Shown here: positions 42,718 through 51,559 of the stretch, one piece after another
Numbering within the stretch: the stretch's first letter is position 1
Layout of the letters: the number at the start of each line of letters is the position of its first letter
NCBI RefSeq assembly: GCF_004123675.1
Contig: NZ_CP035417.1
Coordinates: forward strand, 3,215,501-3,279,500
Direction: 5' to 3'
DNA from: Leisingera sp. NJS204
GTDB taxonomy: Bacteria > Pseudomonadota > Alphaproteobacteria > Rhodobacterales > Rhodobacteraceae
DNA: 64,000 nt
Translations under genes and position numbers: made by a program
Notes under the pieces: model-generated
Told to the model about the DNA's origin: nothing
Databases searched by the model: none
What the model saw: the letters and a program-made list of their open reading frames with translations, nothing else

Positions 42718-43469
42718 AGCACCTCCAGTGGCTGGAACACCGGCCCTTGCGCCGTGGTCTCATGCCAGATCGAGATGCCAAAGGCGCGGGCCATCAAGTC
42801 CGGTGTCAGCACTTCGGCGGGCGGCCCGTCGGCGAGGATGCTGCCTTCGGCCAGCAGGATCAGCCTTGTGCAATGGCGCGCCGCCAGCCCCAGATCATGC
42901 AGAGAGACCAGCGCGGCGCGGCCTTCGGCAGCGAGGCTGGCAAAGACCTCCATAGTGGAGATCTGATGCGCCGGGTCCAGCCCTGCGGCAGGCTCGTCAG
43001 CCATCAAAAGCGGCGTGTCCTGCGCCAGCGCGCGGGCAATCAGCGCGCGGGCCTGCTCGCCGCCGGACAGGCGGGAGGCGGCGCGCTGACGGAACGGTTC
43101 CAGTCCCATGCGTACAATCGACTGGTCGACCAGAGCCTGATCGCCAGGCGGCAGCCGCAGCCCCTGCGGCAGATGCGGCAGGCGGCCAAGCGCCACCAGC
43201 CGCTCCACCGGGATCGGCCAGGCGATCTCGCGCGATTGCGGCATCCAGGCCACCGCGCGGGCGCGCTCCGCCGCGCTCATCGCTGCCAGCGAGCTGTGCC
43301 CTTGCGCCTGGATCAGCCCCAGGGCGGCGCGCATCAGGCTGCTTTTGCCTGCGCCATTCGGCCCCAACAGGCCGACGAATTCACCTGCCTGGATTTCAAA
43401 CGACACATCGCGAAGCACCGGACGGTTCCGCAATGTGACAGCGAGGTTCCGGACTGAAAGCACGCTCAT
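42714..43469 (-). CDS. btuD: cobalamin ABC transporter ATPase (BtuD-type)
   Basis: FecE/BtuD-type ATPase of 251 residues with Walker A GPNGAGKSS (about 34-42), the signature SRLSGGEQARALIARALAQ, Walker B LLMADEPAAGLDP and switch His in LVSLHDLGLAARH. It energises BtuC. Starts and stops overlap on both sides by four bases. Confidence 0.88.
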   Translation of the reverse strand: MSVLSVRNLAVTLRNRPVLRDVSFEIQAGEFVGLLGPNGAGKSSLMRAALGLIQAQGHSSLAAMSAAERARAVAWMPQSREIAWPIPVERLVALGRLPHLPQGLRLPPGDQALVDQSIVRMGLEPFRQRAASRLSGGEQARALIARALAQDTPLLMADEPAAGLDPAHQISTMEVFASLAAEGRAALVSLHDLGLAARHCTRLILLAEGSILADGPPAEVLTPDLMARAFGISIWHETTAQGPVFQPLEVL

Positions 43470-44449
43470 GCCAGCCCCTTCCGCGTCTTGTAGATCAGGT
43501 GCAGGAACAGCGGCGCGCCAACCAGCGCAGTGACCACCCCCAGTTTGAGATCCCGCGACGGCAGGATGATCCGCACAGCGATATCAGACAGTTGCAGCAT
43601 GATGGCCCCGCCAAGCGCCGAGGCGCACAACAGCCGCGACGGCTGGCCGCCAACCAGCGGGCGCAGGATATGCGGCACCACCAGGCCAATGAAGCCGATA
43701 GCGCCCGCCACAGCAGTGGCGCCGCCGACAATGGCAGCAGTCCCGACCACCAACAGCAGCCGCAGGCGGTTCAGGTTCATCCCCATGGTCTGCGCCGCAT
43801 CTTCGCCCAGAGTAAGCGCATCCAGACCCCGCGACAGCGTCATCAGGATCGCGGCCCCGGTCAGCGCAAACGGCAGCACCAGCCAGACATGCAGCATCGA
43901 ACGGTCCGCCAGCGAGCCCATCATCCAGAACACGATCTCATTGGCGGCAAAGGGGTTGGGCGACAGGTTCAGCACCAGCGAGGTGAGCGCCGCCGCCATC
44001 GCCGAAATCGCGATCCCTGCCAGGATCAGCGTCAGCGAGCCGCCCTGCGGCCCGGCCAGCGCCATCACCAGAAACACACCCGCCAAAGCACCGGCCAGAG
44101 CGGCCAGCGGCAGGCCCAGGGTGAGGCTGGCCGCCAGTCCGGTGTTGATCGCCAAAACCGCCCCCAGCGCCGCCGAGGAGGACACGCCGATCAGTCCCGG
44201 CTCCGCCAGCGGATTGCGCAGATAGCCCTGCATCGCGGCCCCCGTCAGCCCCAGACCTCCGCCGATAATCACCGCCAGCAGCGCCCGCGGCAGCCGGATT
44301 TCGCGCATCACCAGCGTCAGCGGGCCATAGCTGTTGTCAAAAAGGGCCGCGAGGCTTTCGCCGATGCCCACATCCGCAGGCCCCACGGTCAGCGACAGAG
44401 GGAACAACGCCAGAACGGCCGTGGCAAGCATCAGCATCAGACGGGTCAT
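43466..44449 (-). CDS. btuC: cobalamin ABC transporter permease (FecCD/BtuC-type)
   Basis: Inner-membrane permease of 327 residues in the FecCD family with about 10 helices. Landmarks are IRLPRALLAVIIGGGLGLTGAAMQGYLRNPLAEPGLIGVSSSAALGAV and GAIGFIGLVVPHILRPLVG. The start MTRLMLM at 44449 has AGGAGGG upstream and overlaps the btuF stop by ATGA; an ATG at 44536 lies inside btuF. Forms the B12 channel with BtuD and the receptor BtuF. Confidence 0.9.
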   Translation of the reverse strand: MTRLMLMLATAVLALFPLSLTVGPADVGIGESLAALFDNSYGPLTLVMREIRLPRALLAVIIGGGLGLTGAAMQGYLRNPLAEPGLIGVSSSAALGAVLAINTGLAASLTLGLPLAALAGALAGVFLVMALAGPQGGSLTLILAGIAISAMAAALTSLVLNLSPNPFAANEIVFWMMGSLADRSMLHVWLVLPFALTGAAILMTLSRGLDALTLGEDAAQTMGMNLNRLRLLLVVGTAAIVGGATAVAGAIGFIGLVVPHILRPLVGGQPSRLLCASALGGAIMLQLSDIAVRIILPSRDLKLGVVTALVGAPLFLHLIYKTRKGLA

Positions 44450-45282
44450 TCCCGGCCCTCCTTTTCCAGAAAAATGCGGCGTTCCTCCGCCAGCGCCGCC
44501 ACCGCGCGCAGCACATGCGGGGTGCCGCAGACCCAATCCGCATCGCGGATCTGCCCGGCACCGCTGCGGGCGGCCAGCTGCCGCACCACCGGATGCGCCA
44601 GATTGTCCTCGCTGCGGGAGGCGCGCGGATAGGGCGACGTGCCGATCAGCAGATCCGGCGCGGCCAACGCCAGCAGTTCCAGCGGCATATGACCGGAGTG
44701 CGCATAGCCCAGCTCATCCGCGATATTGCGCAGTCCCGCCGCGCGCAGGATTTGGCCCGCGAGGGTCATGCTGCCGGAAGTGAACCCGTTGGCGGCATAA
44801 AGCACGGCGCGTGGTGCCTCCGGCCCGGCTTGCTCGAACTTTTCCAGCCGCTGGTCATAGTCTGCCAGCAATGCGCGGGCCGCCTCTTCGCGGCCCAGAA
44901 CCTGACCCATCTGCAGGATACGTGCGCGCACATCCTGCAGTGAGCTGGCAGGCTGGAACACCACCACCGGCACGCCAAGACGGCGCAGCATATCCGTGGT
45001 GGCAGGTGTTGAATAGGCGCCGGCAATCACCAGATCAGCCTGCAGCAGGTATATCTCCTCAGCCAGCCCGTGATTGACGGGATAAGCCATTGCCGCGTCA
45101 GCCATGGCCGAGGCGCGTGTGTCCCGCGCGATATAGGAGACCGAGGCCAGCTGGCCGGGGGCCGCCAGCAGCATCGCCAGCTGGTCGGCACAAAGATTCA
45201 TCGTGACCACGCGCGACGGCCCGGCAATAGCACCGGTGGCGGCCCACAAAAGAGCCAGGACTATGCCGGGCAGCATGCGCAT
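44446..45282 (-). CDS. btuF: periplasmic cobalamin-binding protein (BtuF-type)
   Basis: Class III substrate-binding protein of 278 residues with a signal peptide (1-20, ending GAIAG). It has the expected SRVVTMNLCADQLAMLLA start, the rigid-helix two-lobe layout (LLQADLVIAGAYSTPATTDMLRRLGVPVVVF) and a C-terminal TPHVLRAVAALAE. Iron-siderophore receptors share this fold; the B12 riboswitch, BtuB and CbiZ indicate cobalamin. It begins 3 bases after the receptor gene. Confidence 0.86.
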   Translation of the reverse strand: MRMLPGIVLALLWAATGAIAGPSRVVTMNLCADQLAMLLAAPGQLASVSYIARDTRASAMADAAMAYPVNHGLAEEIYLLQADLVIAGAYSTPATTDMLRRLGVPVVVFQPASSLQDVRARILQMGQVLGREEAARALLADYDQRLEKFEQAGPEAPRAVLYAANGFTSGSMTLAGQILRAAGLRNIADELGYAHSGHMPLELLALAAPDLLIGTSPYPRASRSEDNLAHPVVRQLAARSGAGQIRDADWVCGTPHVLRAVAALAEERRIFLEKEGRE

Positions 45283-45285
45283 GGG

Positions 45286-47169
45286 TCAGAACGCGGCCCT
45301 TACGCCGATATAGGCGGCACGGCCGCGCTTGGCGTAGCCCCAGACGTCGGCGTAGTCCTCGTCGAACAGGTTGGTGACGCGCCCGGTCAGCACCACTTTG
45401 TCGGTCAAGTCATACTGGGCCGAGACGTTGACGGTGGTGTATTCCGGCAGTTCAGCAGTAGCAAAAGAGCCGAAAAACTGAGTATCCCAGTTGCCTGCTA
45501 CATGGCGGACATCAGTCGTCACAGAGCCGCGGCCGTTGAAGGTTTTCAGAGTTGCGCTCAGCAGCAGTTCGTGCTCCGGACGGCGAACCTCAACCGAACC
45601 ATCCGGGTTGGTGGCGTCCAGATAGGTGTAGGACAAGTTCAGATAGAGGTTTTCTGTGGCATCCAGGCTTGCCGCCAGCTCAACGCCTTTGCGTTCGCTG
45701 TCGCCTGCCTGATTGCGGTAGGAGAACGTGATTGCGTTCACCATGTAGCTCTCGATCTCTCCTGTCAGCGTCTCGTCGAAATAGGTCACATCAACCAGAC
45801 CGCGCCCTTGCAGGAACGGCACCTCTACCCCGAAATCAAAGCTGCGGTTTTCCTCCGGCTGCAAGTTCGGATTGCCCAGGTAGGTGGTGGCGCCAAATGT
45901 ACTGTTGGCAAACAGCTCAAAGTAAGACGGGTTCACGATCCCTGTCCCGGCGGAGCTGTGCAGCCGCACACCGCTGCCTGCGAAAGTATAAGAGGCACTG
46001 GCCGTCCAGCTGGTGGCATCTTCGAATACGCTGTTGTTGTCGTGGCGCACGCCAAGCTGCAGATCCAGGCCGTTGGCAAAGCTGCCGCGGTATTCCAGGG
46101 CAATCGAACTGGTTTCGCGCGCAAAGGCCGGGTTGGAACTGCTGGAATCCTCTTCCCATTCCAGCATTGCGTTCAAAAGGTGGTCTGCCTGATCCGCCGG
46201 CTGCCCGCCCAGGCCAAAGCTCAGCAGGTATTTTGCTGCTTCGGTCTTGGTCTCTGTCGGGGTGCCGCCATTGAAAGAGCGGTCAAAGTCAGTGCGTTCC
46301 AGCGACAACCGATGCTTCAGGCGGCCGCCCAACGTGTCCAGTTCGCCGTAGATCTGGGCCAGTTGCTCATCGCGGTCACTGATTTGCGTGGGATCATCCA
46401 CGACATAGCTGGCCGCGTCCGTTGCGGTGAAAGAAGTGCTGTCGCTGTCATGGCGCTCATCCGAGGTGCGGACGTTGAAGCCAAGTTTCAGCCGGTCGGT
46501 GACGAGGTAATCGCCCTTCACCTGCAAGGTGCTGCGGCGGATGCCGTCCTCTTCACCACCATCGCCGGAGGTATCGTAGCCGTCGTCATTGTCATGGGCG
46601 AAGCTGAAGGAAATGCCGCCGCGCTCGGTCCGTGACGAGATCCGCGCCGACGCCCGGTAGCCGTCCGAACCCGCCTCGGCGCTGCCGCCATATTCGGTGC
46701 CGATGCCGCCGGTCCTGGTGATGATGCTGATCACACCGGCTGAGGCGTTGGAGCCGTAGAACACCGACTGCGGGCCGCGAATGACCTCGATCCGCTCGAT
46801 ATTGGCAGTGTCCAGGCCGGACAGAATGTACTCGCTGTCACCGCCAGAGGCTTCGACACCGTCGATCAGGATCAGCGTGTGATTTGCTTCGGCGCCGCGG
46901 ATGCGGACCTGAGTGAAACTGTCGCCGGAGCCGTTCACCATCAGGCCGGGGACCGAACGCAGCGCGTCCTGCACGGTGCTGATACCGCGATCTTCGATTT
47001 CTTCGCTGGTCAGGACTGAGACGGAGCGGCCGTATTTCTGGGCCTCAATCGGCGTCAGGCCGCCGGAGACGATGATCTCCGCCAGGTCAGTGACCTCTGA
47101 ATCCTGGGCGGTTGCTATTGCAGGGGTGACGGCCAGGGCCGCGGCCAGGGACAAGCTTGCCTTGCGCAT
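45286..47169 (-). CDS. btuB: TonB-dependent cobalamin outer-membrane receptor
   Basis: Outer-membrane transporter of 627 residues: a signal peptide (1-21, ATAQ), a TonB box-like DLAEIIVSGG, a plug domain (VLTSEEIEDRGISTVQDALRSVPGLMVNGSG, IRGAEANHTLILIDGVEA, IERIEVIRGPQSVFYGSNASAGVISIIT) and a 22-stranded barrel ending in the aromatic GVRAAF. BtuB identity rests on the upstream cobalamin riboswitch and operon partners. The start MRKASL at 47169 has GGGAGGAAT; the ATG at 47220 is disfavoured. Confidence 0.9.
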   Translation of the reverse strand: MRKASLSLAAALAVTPAIATAQDSEVTDLAEIIVSGGLTPIEAQKYGRSVSVLTSEEIEDRGISTVQDALRSVPGLMVNGSGDSFTQVRIRGAEANHTLILIDGVEASGGDSEYILSGLDTANIERIEVIRGPQSVFYGSNASAGVISIITRTGGIGTEYGGSAEAGSDGYRASARISSRTERGGISFSFAHDNDDGYDTSGDGGEEDGIRRSTLQVKGDYLVTDRLKLGFNVRTSDERHDSDSTSFTATDAASYVVDDPTQISDRDEQLAQIYGELDTLGGRLKHRLSLERTDFDRSFNGGTPTETKTEAAKYLLSFGLGGQPADQADHLLNAMLEWEEDSSSSNPAFARETSSIALEYRGSFANGLDLQLGVRHDNNSVFEDATSWTASASYTFAGSGVRLHSSAGTGIVNPSYFELFANSTFGATTYLGNPNLQPEENRSFDFGVEVPFLQGRGLVDVTYFDETLTGEIESYMVNAITFSYRNQAGDSERKGVELAASLDATENLYLNLSYTYLDATNPDGSVEVRRPEHELLLSATLKTFNGRGSVTTDVRHVAGNWDTQFFGSFATAELPEYTTVNVSAQYDLTDKVVLTGRVTNLFDEDYADVWGYAKRGRAAYIGVRAAF

Positions 47170-47333
47170 ATTCCATTCCTCCCGGCCCGCGCAACAAACG
47201 CAGGCCAAGTGACTGCCCAAGCGGGCAGTGTATTCGGGTCGGGTCTTTGGAAGGCACTGCCTCCGCAGACGGTGAAAACTGCCACCACTACGGAAATCCG
47301 TTATCTACGGCGCGCCCCGCACCGGGATAGGGT

Positions 47334-47520
47334 GATCATCCTGGCAGGTCTCCTGACTCGCGGGTCGAAGCTTTGCCGCGCCTTCCCGCCCCTTGGGGCA
47401 GTGGCATTTCGCAGCATTGCTCTCCGCTCACAGTTGCGGGGGCAGTCACGGATTCAGCGCCTGTTGGCTACACTTCACCGTGTTCCCTTTTACCCGGGTG
47501 GTTTCCCAGCCGGACCAGAA
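47334..47520 (-). promoter_or_regulatory. cobalamin riboswitch
   Basis: The minus-strand leader of btuB contains the B12 box (GTCAGGAGACCTGCC, around 47341-47359), the GCCACTG segment with a GGGAAGGC stretch, the CCCCGCAACTGTGA core and GGCTGGGAAACC near the 5' end, all in the order of the AdoCbl riboswitch. About 165 bases separate it from the start codon, room for an expression platform. It should shut off the btu operon when adenosylcobalamin is plentiful. Confidence 0.93.
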
Positions 47521-47528
47521 TAGGCGCG

Positions 47529-47557
47529 ACTTAGGCAAACCGGATTTGTTCTGTCAA
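47529..47557 (-). promoter_or_regulatory. sigma-70 promoter candidate for the btu operon
   Basis: A perfect -35 TTGACA (47552-47557) and a weak -10 CTAAGT (47529-47534) are spaced by 17 bases. This places the transcript start just upstream of the riboswitch. Confidence 0.45.
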
Positions 47558-48070
47558 GCGGAAGCAAACTCAATCGAGATTGCTATGGATTGACTGCAAG
47601 GTGAAATGAAAAAACAATTGTTTAAATTTATACACTTACGTCCGAGAACCTTCGTGAAGAAAATTCGGCTTTGAGCACCGGGGATGCGGCTTAAGTCCGA
47701 AAGGGAGTATGTCGAACCGCGGCCGATACTGCTGTTCAATCTCATGCGGGACCTATGAGGCGAGCTTTTGCAATGCAGGCAAGCCCGTCATTGCTCCTTT
47801 CCAGTGCCAGTTGAAAACTGGAAGGTTCACTTCCTGCGATTAGTGGCAAAAGTGTTTCCTCTTGCCCTGTCTGCTTGCAGCCGCGGTGAAGGAAAGGCGT
47901 CTGCGCGCCTTGGGCACTGCCCGCCAAAACGTCGCTGCACCATGCCTAACCCTCCGCACTTCCTTCTGCCATGCAGCGGGCGGTTTCCGGAAGTGCAGCG
48001 GGCCGTCGTGCTGCACGCGCGCCGCGAGAATCCGGCACTTCCGCAATGCGCTCGAACCAGCCCTCCCACC
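47558..48070. other. 513-bp region without recognisable genes
   Basis: Only shadow frames are open. A small hairpin CCAGTT / AACTGG lies at 47807-47821. Base composition is lower in GC over 47560-47760 than in the flanks, but I find nothing assignable. Confidence 0.5.
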
Positions 48071-48074
48071 CAAG

Positions 48075-48110
48075 AAAAAAGCCCCGCAGACACCTGCGGG
48101 GCTTTCGTTT
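48075..48110 (-). terminator. rho-independent terminator of rpsA
   Basis: On the minus strand GCCCCGCAG / CTGCGGGGC around GTGT is followed by TTTTTTC, 25 bases after the rpsA stop. An A-run on the other side makes it partly bidirectional. Confidence 0.88.
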
Positions 48111-48134
48111 TCAGCAGCCGTGAGGCCGGGAAGA

Positions 48135-49817
48135 TTACTCGTCGCCCGACTTCAGTGCGGCGCCCAGGATGTCGCCCAGCGATGCGCCGGAGTCCGAGGA
48201 GCCATACTGTTCCACTGCTTCTTTCTCTTCGGCAATCTCGCGTGCCTTGATCGACAGGCCCAGACGACGGGTCTTGGAGTCGACGTTGGTGACGCGGACG
48301 TCGACCTTGTCGCCAACCGAGAAGCGCTCGGGGCGCTGGTCGGCACGGTCGCGCGCCAGGTCGGAGCGGCGGATGAAGGACTTCATGCCCTCATATTCCA
48401 CTTCGATGCCGCCGTCTTCGATCGCTGTCACGTTCACGGTCACGATCGAGCCGCGCTTCACGCCGCCAACCGCTTCTGCAAACTTGTCGCCGCCCAGAGC
48501 TTTGATCGACAACGAGATACGCTCTTTGTCGACGTCCACTTCGGAAACAACGGCCGAAACCATGTCGCCCTTGCGGTAGTTCTGGATCGCATCTTCACCG
48601 CGCTCGTCCCAGCTGAGGTCGGAGAGGTGAACCATGCCGTCGATGTCGCCGTCGAGACCAATGAACAGACCGAATTCGGTGATGTTCTTGACTTCGCCTT
48701 CGACCTCAGTGCCTTCCGGGTTGGCTTCGGAGAAGACTTCCCACGGGTTGCGCATGGTCTGCTTGAGGCCCAGGGACACGCGGCGCTTGGCGCCGTCGAT
48801 TTCCAGAACCATGACGTCGACTTCCTGGGAAGTGGAGACGATTTTGCCCGGGTGGACGTTCTTCTTGGTCCAGGACATCTCGGAGACGTGGACCAGACCT
48901 TCGACGCCCGGCTCCAGCTCAACAAATGCACCGTAATCGGTGATGTTGGTGACGCGGCCCTTGTGGACCGAGGACAGCGGGTACTTGGCGCCAACCAGAT
49001 CCCACGGATCTTCCTGCAGCTGCTTCATGCCGAGGGAGATACGGTGGGTCTCTTTGTTGATCTTGATGACCTGAACCTTGACGGTTTCGCCGATCGACAG
49101 GATCTCGGAGGGGTGGTTCACACGGCGCCATGCCATGTCGGTGACGTGCAGCAGGCCGTCAACGCCGCCCAGGTCAACAAACGCACCGTATTCGGTGATG
49201 TTCTTGACCACACCGTCGACCGCTTGGCCTTCGGTCAGGTTGCCGATGACTTCGGCACGCTGTTCGGCACGCGATTCTTCCAGGATGGCGCGGCGCGAGA
49301 CAACGATGTTGCCGCGGCGGCGGTCCATTTTCAGGATCTGGAACGGCTGCTTCAGACCCATCAGGGGGCCCGCGTCGCGCACGGGGCGCACGTCAACCTG
49401 GCTACCGGGCAGGAACGCAACAGCGCCGCCCAGGTCGACAGTGAAGCCGCCCTTGACGCGGCCGAAGATCGCGCCTTCGACGCGCTGATCGTCTGCGTAT
49501 GCTTTTTCCAGGCGGTCCCAGGCTTCTTCACGGCGGGCCATCTCACGCGAGATGACGGCTTCGCCGCGGGCGTTTTCAGCCGAGCGCAGGAAGACTTCCA
49601 CTTCGTCGCCGACAGCGATTTCAGCAGCTTCGCCGGGATTTGCGAATTCTTTCAGATCAACGCGGCCTTCCATTTTGTAGCCGACGTCGATGATGGCCTG
49701 ACCGGCTTCGATTGCCAGTACTTTGCCTTTGACAACCGAACCCTCGTCCGGAGTGTCCATTTCGAAGCTTTCATTCAGGAGGGCTTCGAAATCCTCCATT
49801 GATACGTTTTGAGCCAT
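48135..49817 (-). CDS. rpsA: 30S ribosomal protein S1
   Basis: mRNA-binding ribosomal protein of 560 residues with six S1 OB-fold repeats (roughly 22-90, 107-172, 193-261, 278-348, 365-435, 452-521). Typical repeats are VVKNITEYGAFVDLGGVDGLLHVTDMAW, VTNITDYGAFVELEPGVEGLVHVSEMSW and VKNITEFGLFIGLDGDIDGMVHLSDLSW. The C-terminal tail ends SLGDILGAALKSGDE. The 276 bases upstream (to 50093) hold no gene and probably its promoter and leader. In many proteobacteria ihfB follows rpsA; here the downstream neighbour is the btu operon and ihfB is 13 kb away. Confidence 0.97.
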   Translation of the reverse strand: MAQNVSMEDFEALLNESFEMDTPDEGSVVKGKVLAIEAGQAIIDVGYKMEGRVDLKEFANPGEAAEIAVGDEVEVFLRSAENARGEAVISREMARREEAWDRLEKAYADDQRVEGAIFGRVKGGFTVDLGGAVAFLPGSQVDVRPVRDAGPLMGLKQPFQILKMDRRRGNIVVSRRAILEESRAEQRAEVIGNLTEGQAVDGVVKNITEYGAFVDLGGVDGLLHVTDMAWRRVNHPSEILSIGETVKVQVIKINKETHRISLGMKQLQEDPWDLVGAKYPLSSVHKGRVTNITDYGAFVELEPGVEGLVHVSEMSWTKKNVHPGKIVSTSQEVDVMVLEIDGAKRRVSLGLKQTMRNPWEVFSEANPEGTEVEGEVKNITEFGLFIGLDGDIDGMVHLSDLSWDERGEDAIQNYRKGDMVSAVVSEVDVDKERISLSIKALGGDKFAEAVGGVKRGSIVTVNVTAIEDGGIEVEYEGMKSFIRRSDLARDRADQRPERFSVGDKVDVRVTNVDSKTRRLGLSIKAREIAEEKEAVEQYGSSDSGASLGDILGAALKSGDE

Positions 49818-50093
49818 GAGGTCTCAGATTTCCTTTTCATACGGTTTTTCTGGCCATGCGGTTGTCTCCGCCGGTCTTGGTTCAGCCGCACAGGACGTGG
49901 CCCGGATCACATCTGATCAAACAAACACAAAGGGCCGAGGTGTGCCCCAGCCCTGCTCAGATGTGTCATCCGGACGTTGACCGCCCTTGTACCGACAGCG
50001 CGCGTATAGGCGGATTCCCGGGTGCGTGCAAGAGGAAGCTGATCAGAGCTGCGGCAGGCGGCCTGGATTGCCGCTTGCCGCATTGTTCACGCC

Positions 50094-50735
50094 TCAGGCG
50101 ATTTCGGTCACGATGGTGTCGCGGGATTTGCGGACCTTTTTCATCGGCAGGAGCCAGTCGCCTTCTTCGGCGCGGGTGCCAAGCGGCAAGAGCAGGACCG
50201 AGCGCAGGCCACGGTCCTTGAGCCCCAGGATTTCGTCGATTTTTTCCGGCGTGAAGCCTTCCATCGGCGTGCTGTCGACCTCCAGTTCGGCGGCGGCGGC
50301 AAGGGCGAAGCCCAGCGCGATATAGGCCTGGCGGGCAGCGTGGTCGTGGTTGGTGCGCTCTTCACGCGGCAGATAGGTCGCCTTGAGGTTATCATAGTAC
50401 TGGTTCAGCATCGGGATCTCGCCGCGCTCCTCGGTCATCTGGCGGGTGACGGCGTCGATACGGTCTTCCGAGTAGTTGTCCCAGGCGGCAAAGACCAGAA
50501 GGTGCGAACCGTCGGTGATCTGGGCCTGATCCCAGGCGTGCGGGCGGATCTGCGCGCGGATTTCGGGGTTGGTGATGACAAACACCTCAAACGGCTGGGT
50601 GCCCGAGGAAGTCGGCGCCATGCGGATCGCCTCGATGATCTGCTCGACCTTTTCCTGCGGCACAGGTTTTGCCGGGTCCATCTTCTTGGTTGCGTAGCGC
50701 CAGTTCAGTTTCTCGATCAGGGTGCTCTTGCTCAT
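50094..50735 (-). CDS. NAD(P)H-dependent nitroreductase family oxidoreductase
   Basis: FMN-binding nitroreductase of 213 residues, similar to NfsB/dihydropteridine reductase-type enzymes: LIEKLNWRYATKKMDPAKPVPQEKVEQIIEAIRMAPTSSGTQPFEVFVITNPEIR, AYIALGFALAAAAELEVDSTPMEGF and a C-terminal LPLGTR. It would reduce nitroaromatics or quinones. The start at 50735 has GAAAGGA; an upstream frame to 51068 overlaps the divergent regulator and is not real. It is divergent from an HxlR-type regulator, a common pair for electrophile-induced reductases. Confidence 0.88.
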   Translation of the reverse strand: MSKSTLIEKLNWRYATKKMDPAKPVPQEKVEQIIEAIRMAPTSSGTQPFEVFVITNPEIRAQIRPHAWDQAQITDGSHLLVFAAWDNYSEDRIDAVTRQMTEERGEIPMLNQYYDNLKATYLPREERTNHDHAARQAYIALGFALAAAAELEVDSTPMEGFTPEKIDEILGLKDRGLRSVLLLPLGTRAEEGDWLLPMKKVRKSRDTIVTEIA

Positions 50736-50859
50736 GTCTTGGGTCCTTTCTCGGCAGACTGCCAGGGGTGGTATACATTTGTGACTGGCTATATAAGGGG
50801 TACCGGAAGGGGCGCAAGAAGGCACAGGTTTGAGCCCCGGTAACACGGAAGGAACCGCC

Positions 50860-51240
50860 ATGGCAGACGCCGCCAAATGCCCGGACTGCAGCCGCATAAA
50901 CGAGGTGCTGTCACGGGTCGGGGACCGCTGGAGCGTGCTGGTGGTGATCTCGCTGGCGCAATACGGGGTGCTGCGGTTCAATGAACTGAAGCGGAACCTG
51001 GGGATTTCCCAGCGGATGCTGAGCCTGACCCTGCGCAGCCTGGAACGCGACGGGCTGGTCAGCCGCACCTATTATCCGACGATCCCGCCCAAGGTGGAAT
51101 ACGCGCTGACACCTCTGGGAGAGTCGTTCCGCGAGCCATTACGCGCGCTGGGGCTTTGGGCGCTGGAGCATTTGCCGGTGATCGATGCCGCACGGGCAGA
51201 GTTCGATGCGGCTGCGGAGGCGGAAAAGAAATCCGCCTGA
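50860..51240 (+). CDS. HxlR-family transcriptional regulator
   Basis: Winged-helix regulator of 126 residues: CPDCSRINEVLSRVGDRWSVLVVISLAQYGVLRFNELKRNLGISQRMLSLTLRSLERDGLVSRTYYPTIPPKVEYALTPLG. The N-terminal Cys pair could sense oxidants or electrophiles, as in YodB/HypR relatives; that is inference. The start has AAGGAA 6 bases upstream. The intergenic stretch 50736-50859 contains a TATAC...TATA region suitable for an operator shared with the nitroreductase. Confidence 0.88.
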   Translation: MADAAKCPDCSRINEVLSRVGDRWSVLVVISLAQYGVLRFNELKRNLGISQRMLSLTLRSLERDGLVSRTYYPTIPPKVEYALTPLGESFREPLRALGLWALEHLPVIDAARAEFDAAAEAEKKSA

Positions 51241-51289
51241 TGGCGCTGAATGGCAGGGGGCCCGGATCAGTGCCTACCGCGAGGGCTTG

Positions 51290-51559
51290 CTACTTGCGGA
51301 TGTTCCAGACCCCGGCATCGCGCCGCATTAGGGACTGTTCCGCGGCGTTCAGCCGGGTCGCGGCGGCACCGGGATCCTTGCTGCCGCCCGCATTATTCCA
51401 GATCTTCAGGGCCGATGCCGGACTCCAAGGCAGGCAGGCAGAGGCCAGCCAGCGCCGCAGCCCGGGCGGCAATGCGTCATAGGCCTGCATCGGGTCCCCT
51501 GCCCGGCGCCGGCGTTTCAGGCCGGAATTCAGGTTCCGGCCTGCCTTGCCGTCAGCCAT
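51290..51559 (-). CDS. small hypothetical protein (DUF6525-like)
   Basis: An 89-residue basic protein: [77 protein letters not shown]. It resembles small DUF6525-type proteins of Rhodobacteraceae. Function unknown. The ATG at 51559 overlaps the end of the COG0523 gene by 8 bases, implying cotranscription and perhaps a part in metal homeostasis. Confidence 0.65.
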   Translation of the reverse strand: MADGKAGRNLNSGLKRRRRAGDPMQAYDALPPGLRRWLASACLPWSPASALKIWNNAGGSKDPGAAATRLNAAEQSLMRRDAGVWNIRK

